DNA of 43,495 nucleotides from Hyphomicrobiales bacterium (GCA_009377695.1 WHTP01000035.1:1-43495); one strand, 5' to 3'; counted from the first letter of the stretch, positions 1 to 9,122 are shown. Numbers and translations are program-made. The notes: a model not told the origin generated them from the letters alone.

Positions 1-1
1 G

Positions 2-82
2 CGTGGCATCGAGAACGTGAGGGCCGAATGGGCGTTGATTTGCACCGCCCACAACATCACCAAGCTCGCCAGCGCGGCCTAA
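2..82 (+). pseudogene. IS1182-like transposase, C-terminal end only
   Basis: The frame ending in the TAA at 80-82 encodes a C-terminus with ENVRAEWALICTAHNITKL. This resembles the end of IS1182/DUF772-type DDE transposases, which typically end in a WALICTAHNL-like helix. Only about 26 residues are inside the window, so whether the gene is intact further left is unknown. The insertion sequence presumably ends within the next 53 bp, because a twin-hairpin repeat begins at 136. The family assignment is recalled from motif likeness, not from a search. Confidence 0.6.
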
Positions 83-135
83 GCCACCTATCGTCCATGA
101 ACACAGCCCCACACCAGAGCTATCTGGACAGGCTC
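83..135 (+). mobile_element. probable right end of the insertion sequence
   Basis: These 53 noncoding bases lie between the transposase stop codon and the CTAG that opens the hairpin repeat at 136. The last bases, ggacaggctc, would be the terminal inverted repeat if the element ends at the CTAG. The left end is outside the window, so the inverted repeat and any target duplication cannot be confirmed. From 136 to 466 the DNA is twin-hairpin repeat, so no gene lies in 83-500. Confidence 0.45.
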
Positions 136-466
136 CTAGTGGAGTGGATTTGACATTCGCTACCCTGTTGACCGCAGACTCGCAAAGCGAATGTCAAATC
201 CAAAACTCCACTAGTGTCCCGATTCCGAAGTTCGTACGCATTCGCAGCGGCCTCCAATACGAACTTCGGAATCGAAGAACACTAGAACTCATTGATTCTA
301 GTGTGGCTTAGGTTCAGAAGTCCGCAATTCGGACTCGCCGCAACACTGTTGCGGACTTCCGAACCGCCACACTAGCAGCTTATATTTGCTAGTGGTCCCT
401 TATGATTCTAACGTTCGCAAAGTCGCCCGCTGACAAGGGATGCGAATGTTAGAATCGGACCACTAG
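136..466. mobile_element. nested pair of twin-hairpin elements (outer 136-214 + 389-466; inner 211-375)
   Basis: Four imperfect hairpins lie at 136-214, 211-285, 298-375 and 389-466, each starting and ending with CTAG. The inner unit is 211-285 plus 298-375 with a 12-bp spacer. The outer unit is 136-214 plus 389-466, and its own spacer, cagcttatatttg, survives at 376-388. The CTAG at 211-214 is shared by the first outer hairpin and the inner unit, and another CTAG closes the inner unit at 372-375. This is what an insertion into a CTAG of the outer unit with duplication of TA or CTAG would leave. In both units the A-rich bulge is on the spacer-facing arm. The block ends 34 bp before the start codon at 501. 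Confidence 0.75.
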
Positions 467-500
467 CCGGTCGCCGCGCGCCGATGCCCCTGATAAGGAG

Positions 501-1319
501 GTGTCCCCGTTTCCCGCATCCGCACAGCCCGCAGCCATCGTGATCGAACTGCCCGACAGCGCGATGTTCGCCGCCATCTTGGCGGACCCACGAACCTATG
601 CGGCAATGGTCGTGTCGATCCTTGCCGGAGCGGTGCGCGGCTTCTCCGGCTTCGGCTCCGCGCTGATCTTCGTGCCGCTGATGAGCGCGATCTACGATCC
701 GCGCACCGCCGCCGGCACCTTCCTCATGATCGATTTCGCGGTCGGGCTCACGGTGTTACCGACGGTGGCGCGCGAGGCGCATTGGCGCGACGTGTTCCCG
801 CTCGCGGCGGCTGCGGTCATCGCGGCGCAATTCGGCGCGCTGATCCTCATCTATACGGACGCGATCACGCTGCGCTGGGGCATCGCCGTCGTGGTGCTGA
901 TCCTGCTCGCGGTGCTGATGTCGGGGTGGCGCTATCACGGCCGGCCGATCATGCCGGTGACGCTCGCCGTCGGTGCGCTCGCGGGCGGGCTTGGCGGCGC
1001 GATCCAGATCGTCGGCCCACCGGTGATCGTCTATTGGCTCGGCAGCTCCTCGAGCCCTGCGGTCGTACGGGCGAACCTCAATGCCTTCTTCGGCGTTTTC
1101 GCGTGCGCATTGTTCGTGACCTATATCGTGCGCGGGCTCTTGCCGGCGCATGTCATCACGCTGGGGCTGCTGCTTGGCCCACTACAGGTGCTCGCACTTA
1201 GGAGCGGCGCGCGGCTGTTCCATGCTGCCTCGGCGCAAACCTATCGCCGGGTCGCCTATGCCATCGTCGCTGCGGCCGCGCTCGTCAGCATGCCGATATT
1301 AGATGGGCTGTTTCGATAG
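501..1319 (+). CDS. TauE/SafE family sulfite or sulfonate exporter-like membrane protein
   Basis: This 272-residue integral membrane protein has about eight hydrophobic segments. It carries the duplicated glycine-rich motifs typical of the TauE/SafE (DUF81) family: VRGFSGFGSALIFVPL near residue 45 and GGLGGAIQIVGPPVIVYW near 160. Family members move sulfite, sulfoacetate or other organosulfur anions across the inner membrane; the substrate here cannot be told. The GTG at 501 directly follows AAGGAG, which is too close for a normal Shine-Dalgarno sequence, so the true start may be slightly downstream (the first in-frame ATG is at 564). The gene stands alone behind the hairpin stack and converges on yebC. 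Confidence 0.85.
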   Translation: MSPFPASAQPAAIVIELPDSAMFAAILADPRTYAAMVVSILAGAVRGFSGFGSALIFVPLMSAIYDPRTAAGTFLMIDFAVGLTVLPTVAREAHWRDVFPLAAAAVIAAQFGALILIYTDAITLRWGIAVVVLILLAVLMSGWRYHGRPIMPVTLAVGALAGGLGGAIQIVGPPVIVYWLGSSSSPAVVRANLNAFFGVFACALFVTYIVRGLLPAHVITLGLLLGPLQVLALRSGARLFHAASAQTYRRVAYAIVAAAALVSMPILDGLFR

Positions 1320-1339
1320 CTTTGCCATGGTCGGGCCTG

Positions 1340-1420
1340 TTTGCCCGCTCGTCCCCGCGCAAGCGGCATCAGTTTGAAAGAAGGTTCTGGATTCCCGGCC
1401 TTCGCGGGCATGAGCGGAGT
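1340..1420. repeat. intergenic palindromic repeat between convergent genes
   Basis: The stretch contains gtccccgcgcaagcgg and ggattcccggccttcgcgggcatgag-like halves. They resemble the two-hairpin repeat at 12733-12791 (attcccgcgaaagcgggaat and gtccccgcgttcgtgggg). It lies between the convergent tauE-like gene and yebC, where it could act as a bidirectional terminator. The pairing is less perfect than in the second copy. Confidence 0.4.
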
Positions 1421-1445
1421 AGAGAGCAATCCGAATCGGAGGACG

Positions 1446-2192
1446 CTAGGCGCTCATCTTGGCGACCAGCGCGTCCGACACCTCGAAATTGGCGTAGACG
1501 TTCTGCACGTCGTCATTGTCGTTGAGGGTGTCGATCATCTTCAAGAGCTTCTCGCCCTGCACGTCGTCGACCGCCACCGTGTTCTGCGGCCTCCAGACCA
1601 ACGCAGCCTTGCGCGGCTCGCCGAATTTCGCCTCCAGCGCCTTGGCGACATCGCGCAGCGCATCCTGCGCGGCGTAGACCTCGTGGCCGTTCTCGTTCGA
1701 GGTCACGTCCTCGGCGCCGGCCTCGATCGCGCCCTCCAGCATGGCGTCGGCGCTCGCCACCTGGGCATCGAATTCAACAACGCCGACGTGATCGAACATG
1801 AACGAAACGGCGCCGGTCTCTGCGAGGTTGCCGCCGTGCTTGGTGAAGGTCGCCCGCACCTCGCCGGCGGTGCGGTTGCGATTGTCGGTGAGCACCTCGA
1901 CGATCACCGCCGCGCCACCCGGCCCATAGCCCTCGTATCGAATCTCGTCATAGCTCTCAGCGTCGCCGCCCAACGCCTTCTTGATCGCGCGTTCAATCGT
2001 GTCCTTGGTCATGTTCTCGGCGCGCGCCGCGATGATCGCCGCCCGCAGCCGCGGGTTCATCGCCGGATCGGGCAAGCCGAGCTTCGCCGCCACCGTGATT
2101 TCGCGGGCAAGCTTGCCGAACAGCTTGGACCTGACCGCGTCCTGCCGTCCCTTGCGGTGCATGATGTTCTTGAACTGGGAATGACCGGCCAT
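1446..2192 (-). CDS. yebC: YebC/PmpR family DNA-binding protein
   Basis: The 248-residue product has the full YebC/TACO1 length and opens with the family signature [15 protein letters not shown], followed by [17 protein letters not shown] and [24 protein letters not shown]. Members are cytoplasmic. They have been described both as transcriptional regulators and, more recently, as factors that relieve ribosome stalling on proline-rich stretches. The ATG at 2192 gives the conserved N-terminus. In many alphaproteobacteria yebC lies next to ruvC; here it follows the ymdB group instead, 116 bp downstream on the same strand. Confidence 0.95.
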   Translation of the reverse strand: MAGHSQFKNIMHRKGRQDAVRSKLFGKLAREITVAAKLGLPDPAMNPRLRAAIIAARAENMTKDTIERAIKKALGGDAESYDEIRYEGYGPGGAAVIVEVLTDNRNRTAGEVRATFTKHGGNLAETGAVSFMFDHVGVVEFDAQVASADAMLEGAIEAGAEDVTSNENGHEVYAAQDALRDVAKALEAKFGEPRKAALVWRPQNTVAVDDVQGEKLLKMIDTLNDNDDVQNVYANFEVSDALVAKMSA

Positions 2193-2308
2193 GATTCCTT
2201 GCCCAACGACTCCGTGGTCAGCATGCGAGCCTGCGCAAAATGCGGCGCGTACCCTTCGAAATTGCGTTTGATGCCGGCGTTATATGACGCGTCGGCGCAG
2301 AAATAAAG

Positions 2309-3130
2309 TTACTCCCAGAATGTCGGCTTTGCGTGTTCCAGTCGTCCGCCGAGCCGCACCGCGGCGATCCGGCGCGCCAACCCGGTCACATCGTCGGTCT
2401 CGACCGCGACTGCGCACAGGGTTGCCGCGCCGAGCGCCGGCTCGAACCGGCTCGAGGGAATCTTGCGCAGAAAACGATTGAGCGGCTCCTCCTTGGTCAT
2501 GCCGATGACGGAGTCGTAGTCGCCGGTCATGCCCACGTCCGAGATGAACGCGGTACCGCCCGCAAGCACCTGATGGTCGGCGGTCGGCACATGCGTGTGG
2601 GTTCCGACGACGAGGCTCGCGCGCCCGTCGCAGAAGTAACCCATGCCCTGCTTCTCGCTGGTCGCCTCGCAATGGATGTCAACGATGGTTGCATCGCTGT
2701 CACGCTTGAGCGCGCAGGCGCCGAGCTCCCGATCGACCGCAGCGAAGGGATCGTCGAGCGCGTCCATGAAGATACGGCCCATCACATTGACCACGAGCAC
2801 ACGCGCGCCGTTCTTCGCTTCGATCAGCGCGGCGCCGCGGCCGGGCGTGCCGGATGGATAATTGATCGGGCGGAGAAGTTTTGGCGCGCGCTCGATGAAT
2901 ACCAGCGCCTCGCGCTGGTCCCATGAGTGATTGCCACCCGTGATCACATCGGCGCCCACGTCGACGAACTCATGATAGATCGCCTCGGTGATGCCGAAGC
3001 CGCCGGCCGCGTTCTCGCCGTTGACCGCGACAAAATCGAGCTTCCAGTCGCGGGTCAGTCCGGGCAGACGTTCGAACAGCACAGTGCGCCCGCTGCGGCC
3101 GACCACGTCGCCGATGAAAAGAATTCGCAC
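2309..3130 (-). CDS. YmdB-type metallophosphoesterase (TIGR00282 family)
   Basis: The 273-residue cytoplasmic protein has all the calcineurin-like metal ligands of the YmdB family: D8 in FIGDVVG, E39-N40 in NGEN, N67-H68 in GGNHSWD, H153 in DIHCEATSEK, and H178 and H180 in GTHTHVPTAD. Characterised relatives hydrolyse 2',3'- or 3',5'-cyclic nucleotides; the substrate is not visible from sequence. The gene starts 3 bp after the stop of the cyclo-ligase gene, so the two are surely co-transcribed. The family is often next to yebC and the 5-formyl-THF cyclo-ligase gene in Rhizobiales. Confidence 0.92.
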   Translation of the reverse strand: MRILFIGDVVGRSGRTVLFERLPGLTRDWKLDFVAVNGENAAGGFGITEAIYHEFVDVGADVITGGNHSWDQREALVFIERAPKLLRPINYPSGTPGRGAALIEAKNGARVLVVNVMGRIFMDALDDPFAAVDRELGACALKRDSDATIVDIHCEATSEKQGMGYFCDGRASLVVGTHTHVPTADHQVLAGGTAFISDVGMTGDYDSVIGMTKEEPLNRFLRKIPSSRFEPALGAATLCAVAVETDDVTGLARRIAAVRLGGRLEHAKPTFWE

Positions 3131-3133
3131 GCC

Positions 3134-3727
3134 TCAGGCACTCCGTAAGTCGATGGTCTCGCGCTCGGTTAGCACGAGATCGAGGCGCGCGTCGCGGGGA
3201 GTCGTCGGAACCGTATCGACCTCCTGCGCGGCGTAGGCGATGCCGACTGCAACAATCGGCTTCTTGGCGCGCAGCGCAGCAAGCGTCATGTCGTAGTAGC
3301 CGGCGCCGTAGCCGAGGCGATGGCCGCGGCGGTCGAACGCGAGCAACGGCACGATCAGGACATCGGGATCGACGGCGGATGCATCGGGCATCGGCTCGCG
3401 GATGCCCCAGACGCCCGACGCGAGCGGCGCGCCGAATGTCCAAGCACGCATGACGAGCGGCAGGCCCTTGCCGGCGACGACCGGCAGCGCAAGCTTGGCG
3501 CCGGCTTCCGCAAGCTTGCGCATCAGCGGCAGCGGATTGATCTCGCTCTTGAGCGGCATGAATCCGGACACGAGCGCGCCGGGCGGGATTGCGATTGGAA
3601 ACGGACGGGCGGCGATCGCCTCGGCAGCCTGCTGGCGATCCGCTGCTGGCAACGCATCGCGTCGCACTGTCATATCGCGACGGAGGGCAGCTTTCAGGTC
3701 CGGCGGTGAAGGAGAAGGTGCGGGCAC
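3134..3727 (-). CDS. ygfA: 5-formyltetrahydrofolate cyclo-ligase
   Basis: This 197-residue enzyme converts 5-formyl-THF to 5,10-methenyl-THF using ATP, returning stored folate to the active pool. The substrate motif LVSGFMPLKSEINPLPLM lies near residues 52-69. The ATP loop is PLLAFDRRGHRLGYGAGYYD near 126-145, the family GxGxGYYD signature. It lies just downstream of the 6S RNA gene, the arrangement (zapA, ssrS, ygfA) known from many proteobacteria, and only 3 bp from the ymdB-type gene. A 16-bp perfect palindrome lies immediately upstream at 3741-3783. Confidence 0.93.
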   Translation of the reverse strand: MPAPSPSPPDLKAALRRDMTVRRDALPAADRQQAAEAIAARPFPIAIPPGALVSGFMPLKSEINPLPLMRKLAEAGAKLALPVVAGKGLPLVMRAWTFGAPLASGVWGIREPMPDASAVDPDVLIVPLLAFDRRGHRLGYGAGYYDMTLAALRAKKPIVAVGIAYAAQEVDTVPTTPRDARLDLVLTERETIDLRSA

Positions 3728-3740
3728 GATGCAAGCTCTT

Positions 3741-3783
3741 CGTCATTCCGGGGCGCCGCCTTCGACCGCGCCCCGGAATGACG
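3741..3783. repeat. 16-bp perfect palindrome between the 6S RNA and cyclo-ligase genes
   Basis: The arm cgtcattccggggcgc (3741-3756) is exactly complementary to 3768-3783 across an 11-base loop. On the minus strand it follows the 6S RNA and precedes the cyclo-ligase start by 13 bp. It could help 3'-end formation or processing of the 6S transcript. The core gtcattccgggg also looks like a dispersed intergenic repeat seen in Bradyrhizobium relatives. Confidence 0.7.
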
Positions 3784-3792
3784 GATCGGAAA

Positions 3793-3953
3793 GTGCGGAG
3801 CCGCAATGGCCGTTGGAGCGTCGATCCCGGGTTCCCTACACAAGTAGGTGGGCACCGTGTGTCCGGGCCCACGGGCCCGGCCAGGGACAGCTCCCTTAGA
3901 GATCGATAAGGCCCCGAGAATATTGCTCCTGACGAACCGTGCAGCCCCGCCAA
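3793..3953 (-). ncRNA. ssrS: 6S RNA (RNA polymerase-binding regulator)
   Basis: The minus strand has the features of alphaproteobacterial 6S RNA. A terminal stem forms between GCGGGGCTGC (3950-3941) and GCGGCTCCGC (3804-3795) with two G-U pairs. It encloses a long irregular duplex that includes CTCTAAGGGAGCTGTCCC and a GCCGGGCCCGTGGGCCCGG hairpin. The position between zapA and the 5-formyl-THF cyclo-ligase gene is the classic one for ssrS. 6S RNA mimics an open promoter and sequesters housekeeping RNA polymerase in stationary phase. The ends are estimated from the stem and could be off by about ten bases. Confidence 0.75.
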
Positions 3954-4017
3954 GACAATGTAGTGCGGATGGTCAGCTGCCGCCACCGAACTTCGCTCCG
4001 ATGAGCCGAAAGAAGCC

Positions 4018-4404
4018 TCACCCCATCGCGACAGCGGCTTCAGCCCCGGTCTGATTGAGCTGCCGGGTCAGGCCCTCGATGCGTTCCGCCGCCGCGTTGA
4101 GCGCGGCCGAGATTGCCGCTTGGGTCGCCTTGGCATGCTCGGCGGAGGCCACGCGCGCCTCCTGCAGGGAGGCGAGCTCCTGCTCGACCCGCTTGAGCCG
4201 GTTATTGATGTCCGCCAGTTCGTCGGCGACCGTCAGCGCCGCCATGATGGTGAGCCGTGCGTCGCCGATCTCGCCGAAATTGCCGCGGAGCTTGTCGATA
4301 CGCTGATCGAGATCCTGGGCAAGCCTGATGAGGTGACCCTCCTGCCCGTCCTCGCAGGCCATGCGGAACTGCCGGCTGTTGATGGTGACGGTCACCTGCG
4401 ACAT
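4018..4404 (-). CDS. zapA: cell division protein ZapA
   Basis: The 128-residue cytoplasmic protein starts MSQVTVTINSRQFRMACEDG, typical of ZapA, which promotes FtsZ protofilament bundling. The head domain (about 1-45) contains the conserved GHLIRLAQDLDQRI segment. A long coiled coil (about 55-115) follows, rich in alanine and glutamate and used for dimer and tetramer formation. The frame stays open upstream, but the ATG at 4404 gives the family N-terminus. It lies 43 bp after the DUF4164 gene and ahead of 6S RNA, a common order. Confidence 0.92.
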   Translation of the reverse strand: MSQVTVTINSRQFRMACEDGQEGHLIRLAQDLDQRIDKLRGNFGEIGDARLTIMAALTVADELADINNRLKRVEQELASLQEARVASAEHAKATQAAISAALNAAAERIEGLTRQLNQTGAEAAVAMG

Positions 4405-4447
4405 GCTCTGTCCCCTCCTCCGCCCGTTGCCGTTGGCCTCTGTCCAT

Positions 4448-4729
4448 TCACCGGTCATTCGCATCCAGAACGCCGCGCACCGATTCGATTGCGATGTCGA
4501 GCCGCCGCGCGATCTCGCGATTGGTGGTTTCGAGCGACCTGGCACGGGCCGCCGCGGTATCGAGATCGGCGGCAAGCCGCGAGCGGTCGGTCCCGAGCGC
4601 ATGGAGCTGCTCGGAGAGGTCCGATTGGCCGCGGTCCACCTCATGGCGCCGCTCGACAGCCGCTTCGAGCGCATCCAAGGCAAGCGCGAGGCGCCTGCTG
4701 GCGGCATCGATCGCACTCGTATCCGACAT
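4448..4729 (-). CDS. DUF4164 family coiled-coil protein
   Basis: This small 93-residue soluble protein starts at the ATG at 4729 (MSDTSAIDAASRRL), preceded by a GGGGAT-like ribosome site. It is almost wholly helical, with a heptad-like pattern through LALALDALEAAVERR and LGTDRSRLAADLDTAAARARSLETTNREIARRLD. The family is usually found directly upstream of zapA in Rhizobiales and is of unknown function. Its placement suggests a link to division, but nothing in the sequence proves it. Confidence 0.8.
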   Translation of the reverse strand: MSDTSAIDAASRRLALALDALEAAVERRHEVDRGQSDLSEQLHALGTDRSRLAADLDTAAARARSLETTNREIARRLDIAIESVRGVLDANDR

Positions 4730-4879
4730 TGCCCCTATCCCCCAAGGCTGACCTAGGCCCCGGATTCGGCATCTGTAAGGCAGCAAGAAATATCCACAGC
4801 GGCAAATGCTTAGAAACGGACGCTGACGTGATGCGACGACTTTGCGTCATTTCTGCCGAAACAACAACCTCCGGCTTGC

Positions 4880-6709
4880 TCAGCCGTTCTTTTCCACACT
4901 ATCGAGGGGCGACGGCTCGGCCGCGCGCTGGCGCTTCGGTTTGGTGAACGGCACGGGCTGCGGCACGTTACCATGCAGGAGGTCGCGCCCGGCCAAGAGC
5001 CCACCGGTGGTTTCCAGCGCAAAGCGCTCGGCATCGCGGCGGCGGATGTCCTCCGCGGTTTCGGACGCCTCGTCGTCCGGGACTCCGAGTTCGCGCAGGG
5101 CCATCTCACCGAACCGCATCGCCGATTCGAACGTCTCGCGTATTTGTAGATCAACGCCGGCTTCGACCAGCTTGAGCGCGTGCTCGCGGTCGAACGACCG
5201 CACGAGCAGCTTGGCGAGCGGAAACTCATGCTGGACCAGGGCGACGATTCTGTCGGCGGCGTCGCGCTTATCGACGCAGACGAGGATCGCCTTAGCCTTG
5301 CCGGCCCCGGCGGTATGCAGCAGGTCGAGCCTCGTGCCATCACCGTAGTAGACCTTGAAGCCGAATGGCGCGGCGCTGCGAATCATTTCGGTGTCGTTGT
5401 CGATGATCGAGACCTCAAAGCCACGCGCCAGCAGCGACTGACTCGCCACCTGACCGAATCGCCCGAAGCCGATCAGCAGGACAGTGCCGTGCAGGTCCTC
5501 CGCGACGTCGACGCCGTCCATCGATTGCTCGTCCGCGGGAAGCAACCAGCGCAGCGCGAACACGCCGAGCGGCGTGACCGCCATGGAGATGATCACGATC
5601 GCCGTAAGCACGGCATTGGTGGTGGCATCGAACAGGCCGACGGCCGCCGCCGCGGCATAGAGCACGAAAGCGAATTCACCGCCCTGCGCCAGCAGCGTGG
5701 CGAGATAAATGCCGTCGCGGTGGCTCCCTTTGAACAGGCGCGCCGCGAAGTAGATGCCCCCCGACTTGACCAGCATGTAGGCCGGCACGCCCGCGAGGAT
5801 CAGCGGCCAGTGGCGCGCGAGCACTGCAAGGTCGAGCGACATTCCGACGCCAAGGAAGAACAGGCCGAGCAGGATGCCGCGGAACGGCTCGATGTCGGCC
5901 TCAAGCTGGTGGCGGAAGGTTGATTCCGAAAGCAGCACGCCGGCCAGGAACGCACCCAAAGCCATGGACAGCCCGGTCATCTGCATGATCAGCGCCGCGC
6001 CCAGCACAACAAGCAGCGCCGCCGCGGTCATCACCTCGCGCGCATAGGCATCGGCAAGGATGCGAAAAAACGGATTGAGCAGCCAGCGTCCGGCCGCCAC
6101 GAGCGCTGCGATGGCGGCGAGCGCAACGCCGATCGCGATCCAGCGGCTGCCGGCCGTTGCCTGCGGCGCAGCCGGCGCGAGAAACGCCACCAGCGCGAGC
6201 AGTGGAACGATGGCAAGGTCCTGCAGCAACAGGACCGACACGACCCGCTGCCCCACTGGCGTCGAGGTGTCGCCGCGTTCATCGAGAATCTGCGCGACGA
6301 TGGCGGTGGACGACAGGGCGAAGCCCATGGCGGCGAGGAACGCCACGACCGGCGAAAACCCGGCAAGCATTCCGACGCCGGTGAGGAGTGCACCGCAGAC
6401 CACAACCTGCGCGACGCCGAGTCCGAAGATCTCCCGCCGCAGCGCCCACAGCCGCGACGGCTGCATTTCGAGCCCGATGATGAACAGAAACATCACTACG
6501 CCGAGCTCGGCGACATGCAGGATCGCCTGTGGATCGGTGAACAGCCGCAGACCGAACGGGCCGATCGCGAGCCCGGCGGCCAGATAGCCCAGCACTGAGC
6601 CGAGCCCGGCCCGCTTGAACAGCGGGACGGCGATCACCGCCGCGCCGAGCAGCGCGACCACGTGTACCAGGTCCGTTCCCTGCTCCGCCGCTGCCACCTT
6701 AGCTCCCAT
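4880..6709 (-). CDS. KefB/KefC-type monovalent cation:proton antiporter with TrkA-N domain
   Basis: The 609-residue membrane protein has an N-terminal Na+/H+ exchanger domain of about 12 segments (roughly 10-390), including SSTAIVAQILDERGDTSTPVGQ and LLLQDLAIVPLLALVAF. A cytosolic NAD-binding RCK/TrkA-N domain begins near 407, with GFGRFGQ at 414-420 and DND at 431-433. This is the architecture of the glutathione-gated KefB/KefC potassium efflux systems. No KefF/KefG partner lies nearby, so potassium specificity is only inferred. The ATG at 6709 (MGAKVAAAEQ) has an AAGGG upstream; the frame extends to 6862 but without family-like sequence. It is divergent from tkt. Confidence 0.9.
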   Translation of the reverse strand: MGAKVAAAEQGTDLVHVVALLGAAVIAVPLFKRAGLGSVLGYLAAGLAIGPFGLRLFTDPQAILHVAELGVVMFLFIIGLEMQPSRLWALRREIFGLGVAQVVVCGALLTGVGMLAGFSPVVAFLAAMGFALSSTAIVAQILDERGDTSTPVGQRVVSVLLLQDLAIVPLLALVAFLAPAAPQATAGSRWIAIGVALAAIAALVAAGRWLLNPFFRILADAYAREVMTAAALLVVLGAALIMQMTGLSMALGAFLAGVLLSESTFRHQLEADIEPFRGILLGLFFLGVGMSLDLAVLARHWPLILAGVPAYMLVKSGGIYFAARLFKGSHRDGIYLATLLAQGGEFAFVLYAAAAAVGLFDATTNAVLTAIVIISMAVTPLGVFALRWLLPADEQSMDGVDVAEDLHGTVLLIGFGRFGQVASQSLLARGFEVSIIDNDTEMIRSAAPFGFKVYYGDGTRLDLLHTAGAGKAKAILVCVDKRDAADRIVALVQHEFPLAKLLVRSFDREHALKLVEAGVDLQIRETFESAMRFGEMALRELGVPDDEASETAEDIRRRDAERFALETTGGLLAGRDLLHGNVPQPVPFTKPKRQRAAEPSPLDSVEKNG

Positions 6710-6876
6710 GAGCCCTTCAGACCGGTTCAAGCCCAGTCGCGCTGGTTTATCCAAAGAGCCCGTGCGCAGCCAGCCGTTCGGATTGACTCGAAGTGCGCAC
6801 ATGTTAAGCAATCCGCGCATTTTGAGGGGTAGGCCTTCAGAATCGGCGGGCGATCCCCGCAACCGGCAGGTTTTCG

Positions 6877-8931
6877 ATGACGCCGCCGAAATCGTCCCTC
6901 GCCGCGGTTGAATCCTCGGCCGATCTTTCTGACCAAGGCACGATGTCCGCAGTCCCGCGCACCCAGCACGACCGCATGGCGAACGCGATCCGCGCGCTCG
7001 CCATGGATGCCGTCGAGCAGGCGAAATGCGGCCATCCCGGCCTGCCGATGGGCGCAGCCGACATCGCGACCGTGCTGTTCACGCAATTCCTGACATTCGA
7101 CCCGGCCCATCCAGCCTGGCCCGACCGCGACCGGTTCGTGCTCTCGGCCGGCCACGGCTCGATGCTGGTTTATGCGCTGCTCTATCTCCTCGGCTACGAG
7201 GCGATGACCATCGACGAGATCAAACGCTTCCGCCAGCTCGGCTCGCTGACGCCCGGCCATCCTGAGAACTTCATCACGCCGGGCGTCGAGACCACCACCG
7301 GCCCGCTCGGCCAGGGGCTCGCCAATGCGGTCGGCATGGCGATTGCCGAAGCGCATCTTGGCGCGACCTTCGGCAAGGAGGTCGTGAACCATCGGACTTA
7401 TGTGCTCGTCTCCGACGGCGATCTCATGGAAGGCATCAGCCAAGAGGCGATCGCGCTCGCCGGCCATCTGAAGCTGAACAAGCTCATCGCGCTGTTCGAC
7501 GACAACGGCATCTCGATCGATGGGCCATTATCGCTCGCCGACTCGGTCGACCAGGTGAAACGTTTCGAGTCCGCCGGCTGGAACGCGAGCCGCATCGACG
7601 GGCACGATCCGGACGCGATCGCCGCCGCCCTCGAAGCTGCGCAGACGTCCGATCGTCCGGTCATGATCGCCTGCCGCACCACCATCGGCTTCGGCGCGCC
7701 CACCAAGGCCGGCAAGGCGTCGTCGCACGGCTCGCCGCTCGGCGCCGACGAGATCGCGGGCGCACGCAAGGCGCTCGGCTGGTCGGAAGCGCCGTTCGAC
7801 ATTCCTGCCGATATTCGCGAGCTCTGGCGCACCGCCGGCAAGCGCGGGCAGGCGACGCACGCGGCCTGGTCGCAACGCGTGCAGGCGCTCGCTGCCGACA
7901 AGCGTGCTGATTTCGAGAGCCGCATCGCCGGCAAGCTGCCGCAGCAGCTTGCGACCGCCGTGCTGGCGGTGAAGAAACAACTCGCCGCAGCGCCGAAGGA
8001 GATCGCGACCCGTGTCGCGTCGGAACAGGTGCTGGAAGCGATTACATCAGCGGTCCCCGCGATGGTCGGCGGCTCCGCCGACCTTACCGGCTCCAACAAC
8101 ACCCGCACCAAGGCGATGAAGACGCTATCGGCGTCCGACTATGCCGGTCGCTTCATCCATTACGGCGTGCGCGAGCACGGCATGGCCGCCGCCATGAACG
8201 GCATGGCGCTGCATGGCGGCATCATCCCTTACTCCGGTACGTTCCTGGTGTTCTCCGACTACTGCCGGCCGGCGATCCGGCTTGCTGCGCTGATGGAGCA
8301 GCGGGTCATCCATGTGATGACGCACGACTCGATCGGACTCGGCGAGGACGGCCCGACCCATCAGCCGGTCGAGCACCTGGCGTCGCTGCGCGCGATCCCG
8401 AACCTCCTGGTGTTCCGGCCGTGCGACACGGTCGAGACCGCGGAATGCTGGCAGCTCGCGCTTGAAGCCCAAGATCGTCCGAGCGTCTTGGCGCTCACGC
8501 GGCAGAACCTGCCGCAACTCCGTCTGCAGTTCGACGAGAACAACCGCTGCGCCGGTGGTGCCTACGAGATCGTGCCCGCGGAAGGCAGGGCGCAGGCATC
8601 TTTGTTCGCATCCGGTTCCGAGGTCGCGATCGCCGTCGAAGCCAGGAAGCTTTTGTCGGAACGCGGTGTACTGGCGCGCGTTGTTTCGGTGCCAAGTTTC
8701 GAATTGCTCATGGAATCGCCGGAGCGTACGCGCCGCGCGGTGATCGGCAACGCTCCGGTCAATATTGCCGTCGAAGCAGGCATCCGTCAGGGTTGGGACG
8801 CCATCATTGGATCAGATGGCGCCTTTGTCGGCATGACATCCTTCGGAGCCAGCGCGCCTTTCAAGGACCTCTACAAGCATTTCGGATTGACGCCGCAGGC
8901 CGTCGCGGATGCGGCATTGAGCAAGCTCTGA
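6877..8931 (+). CDS. tkt: transketolase
   Basis: The 684-residue cytoplasmic, thiamine-diphosphate-dependent enzyme moves two-carbon units between sugar phosphates in the pentose phosphate pathway and Calvin cycle. Signatures include [17 protein letters not shown] near residue 49, the TPP/metal motif [13 protein letters not shown] near 180 (Asp where many have Gly before DG), and [20 protein letters not shown] near 490. An alternative ATG at 6943 has a better-placed AAGG and also gives a normal N-terminus. It heads the rightward carbon-metabolism series tkt, gap, pgk, aldolase. Confidence 0.95.
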   Translation: MTPPKSSLAAVESSADLSDQGTMSAVPRTQHDRMANAIRALAMDAVEQAKCGHPGLPMGAADIATVLFTQFLTFDPAHPAWPDRDRFVLSAGHGSMLVYALLYLLGYEAMTIDEIKRFRQLGSLTPGHPENFITPGVETTTGPLGQGLANAVGMAIAEAHLGATFGKEVVNHRTYVLVSDGDLMEGISQEAIALAGHLKLNKLIALFDDNGISIDGPLSLADSVDQVKRFESAGWNASRIDGHDPDAIAAALEAAQTSDRPVMIACRTTIGFGAPTKAGKASSHGSPLGADEIAGARKALGWSEAPFDIPADIRELWRTAGKRGQATHAAWSQRVQALAADKRADFESRIAGKLPQQLATAVLAVKKQLAAAPKEIATRVASEQVLEAITSAVPAMVGGSADLTGSNNTRTKAMKTLSASDYAGRFIHYGVREHGMAAAMNGMALHGGIIPYSGTFLVFSDYCRPAIRLAALMEQRVIHVMTHDSIGLGEDGPTHQPVEHLASLRAIPNLLVFRPCDTVETAECWQLALEAQDRPSVLALTRQNLPQLRLQFDENNRCAGGAYEIVPAEGRAQASLFASGSEVAIAVEARKLLSERGVLARVVSVPSFELLMESPERTRRAVIGNAPVNIAVEAGIRQGWDAIIGSDGAFVGMTSFGASAPFKDLYKHFGLTPQAVADAALSKL

Positions 8932-8971
8932 AAAACGCTATAACGAGCGTCAGCGCTGGTCACTTTCGCCC

Positions 8972-9096
8972 GTCATGCCCGGCCTAGCGCAGTCAAGCTT
9001 GCGCAGACTGCGTAAACTTGTCTGCCGTGCCGGGCATCCACGTCTTAGGAACTCCGCAAGCGAGACGTGGTTCGCCGGAAGTCGCCCGGCCATGAC
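8972..9096. repeat. multi-stem intergenic repeat between tkt and gap
   Basis: Several nested or adjacent complementary arms can be drawn: GTCATG (8972-8977) with CATGAC (9091-9096); TGCCCGGC (8976-8983) with GCCGGGCA (9029-9036); CAGAC with GTCTG inside that; and CCACGTCT (9038-9045) with AGACGTGG (9063-9070). The layout, an outer stem holding smaller hairpins, is like the element between gap and pgk. It looks like a dispersed repeat and ends 26 bp before the gap start codon. Confidence 0.6.
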
Positions 9097-9122
9097 AGTT
9101 GAACACTTGGGAGAACGAACGA

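Noticed and set aside
2970-3986. A 338-residue frame across the 6S RNA region on the minus strand
   Set aside because: It overlaps the cyclo-ligase and ymdB genes in another frame and has no domain; the conserved feature here is the RNA.
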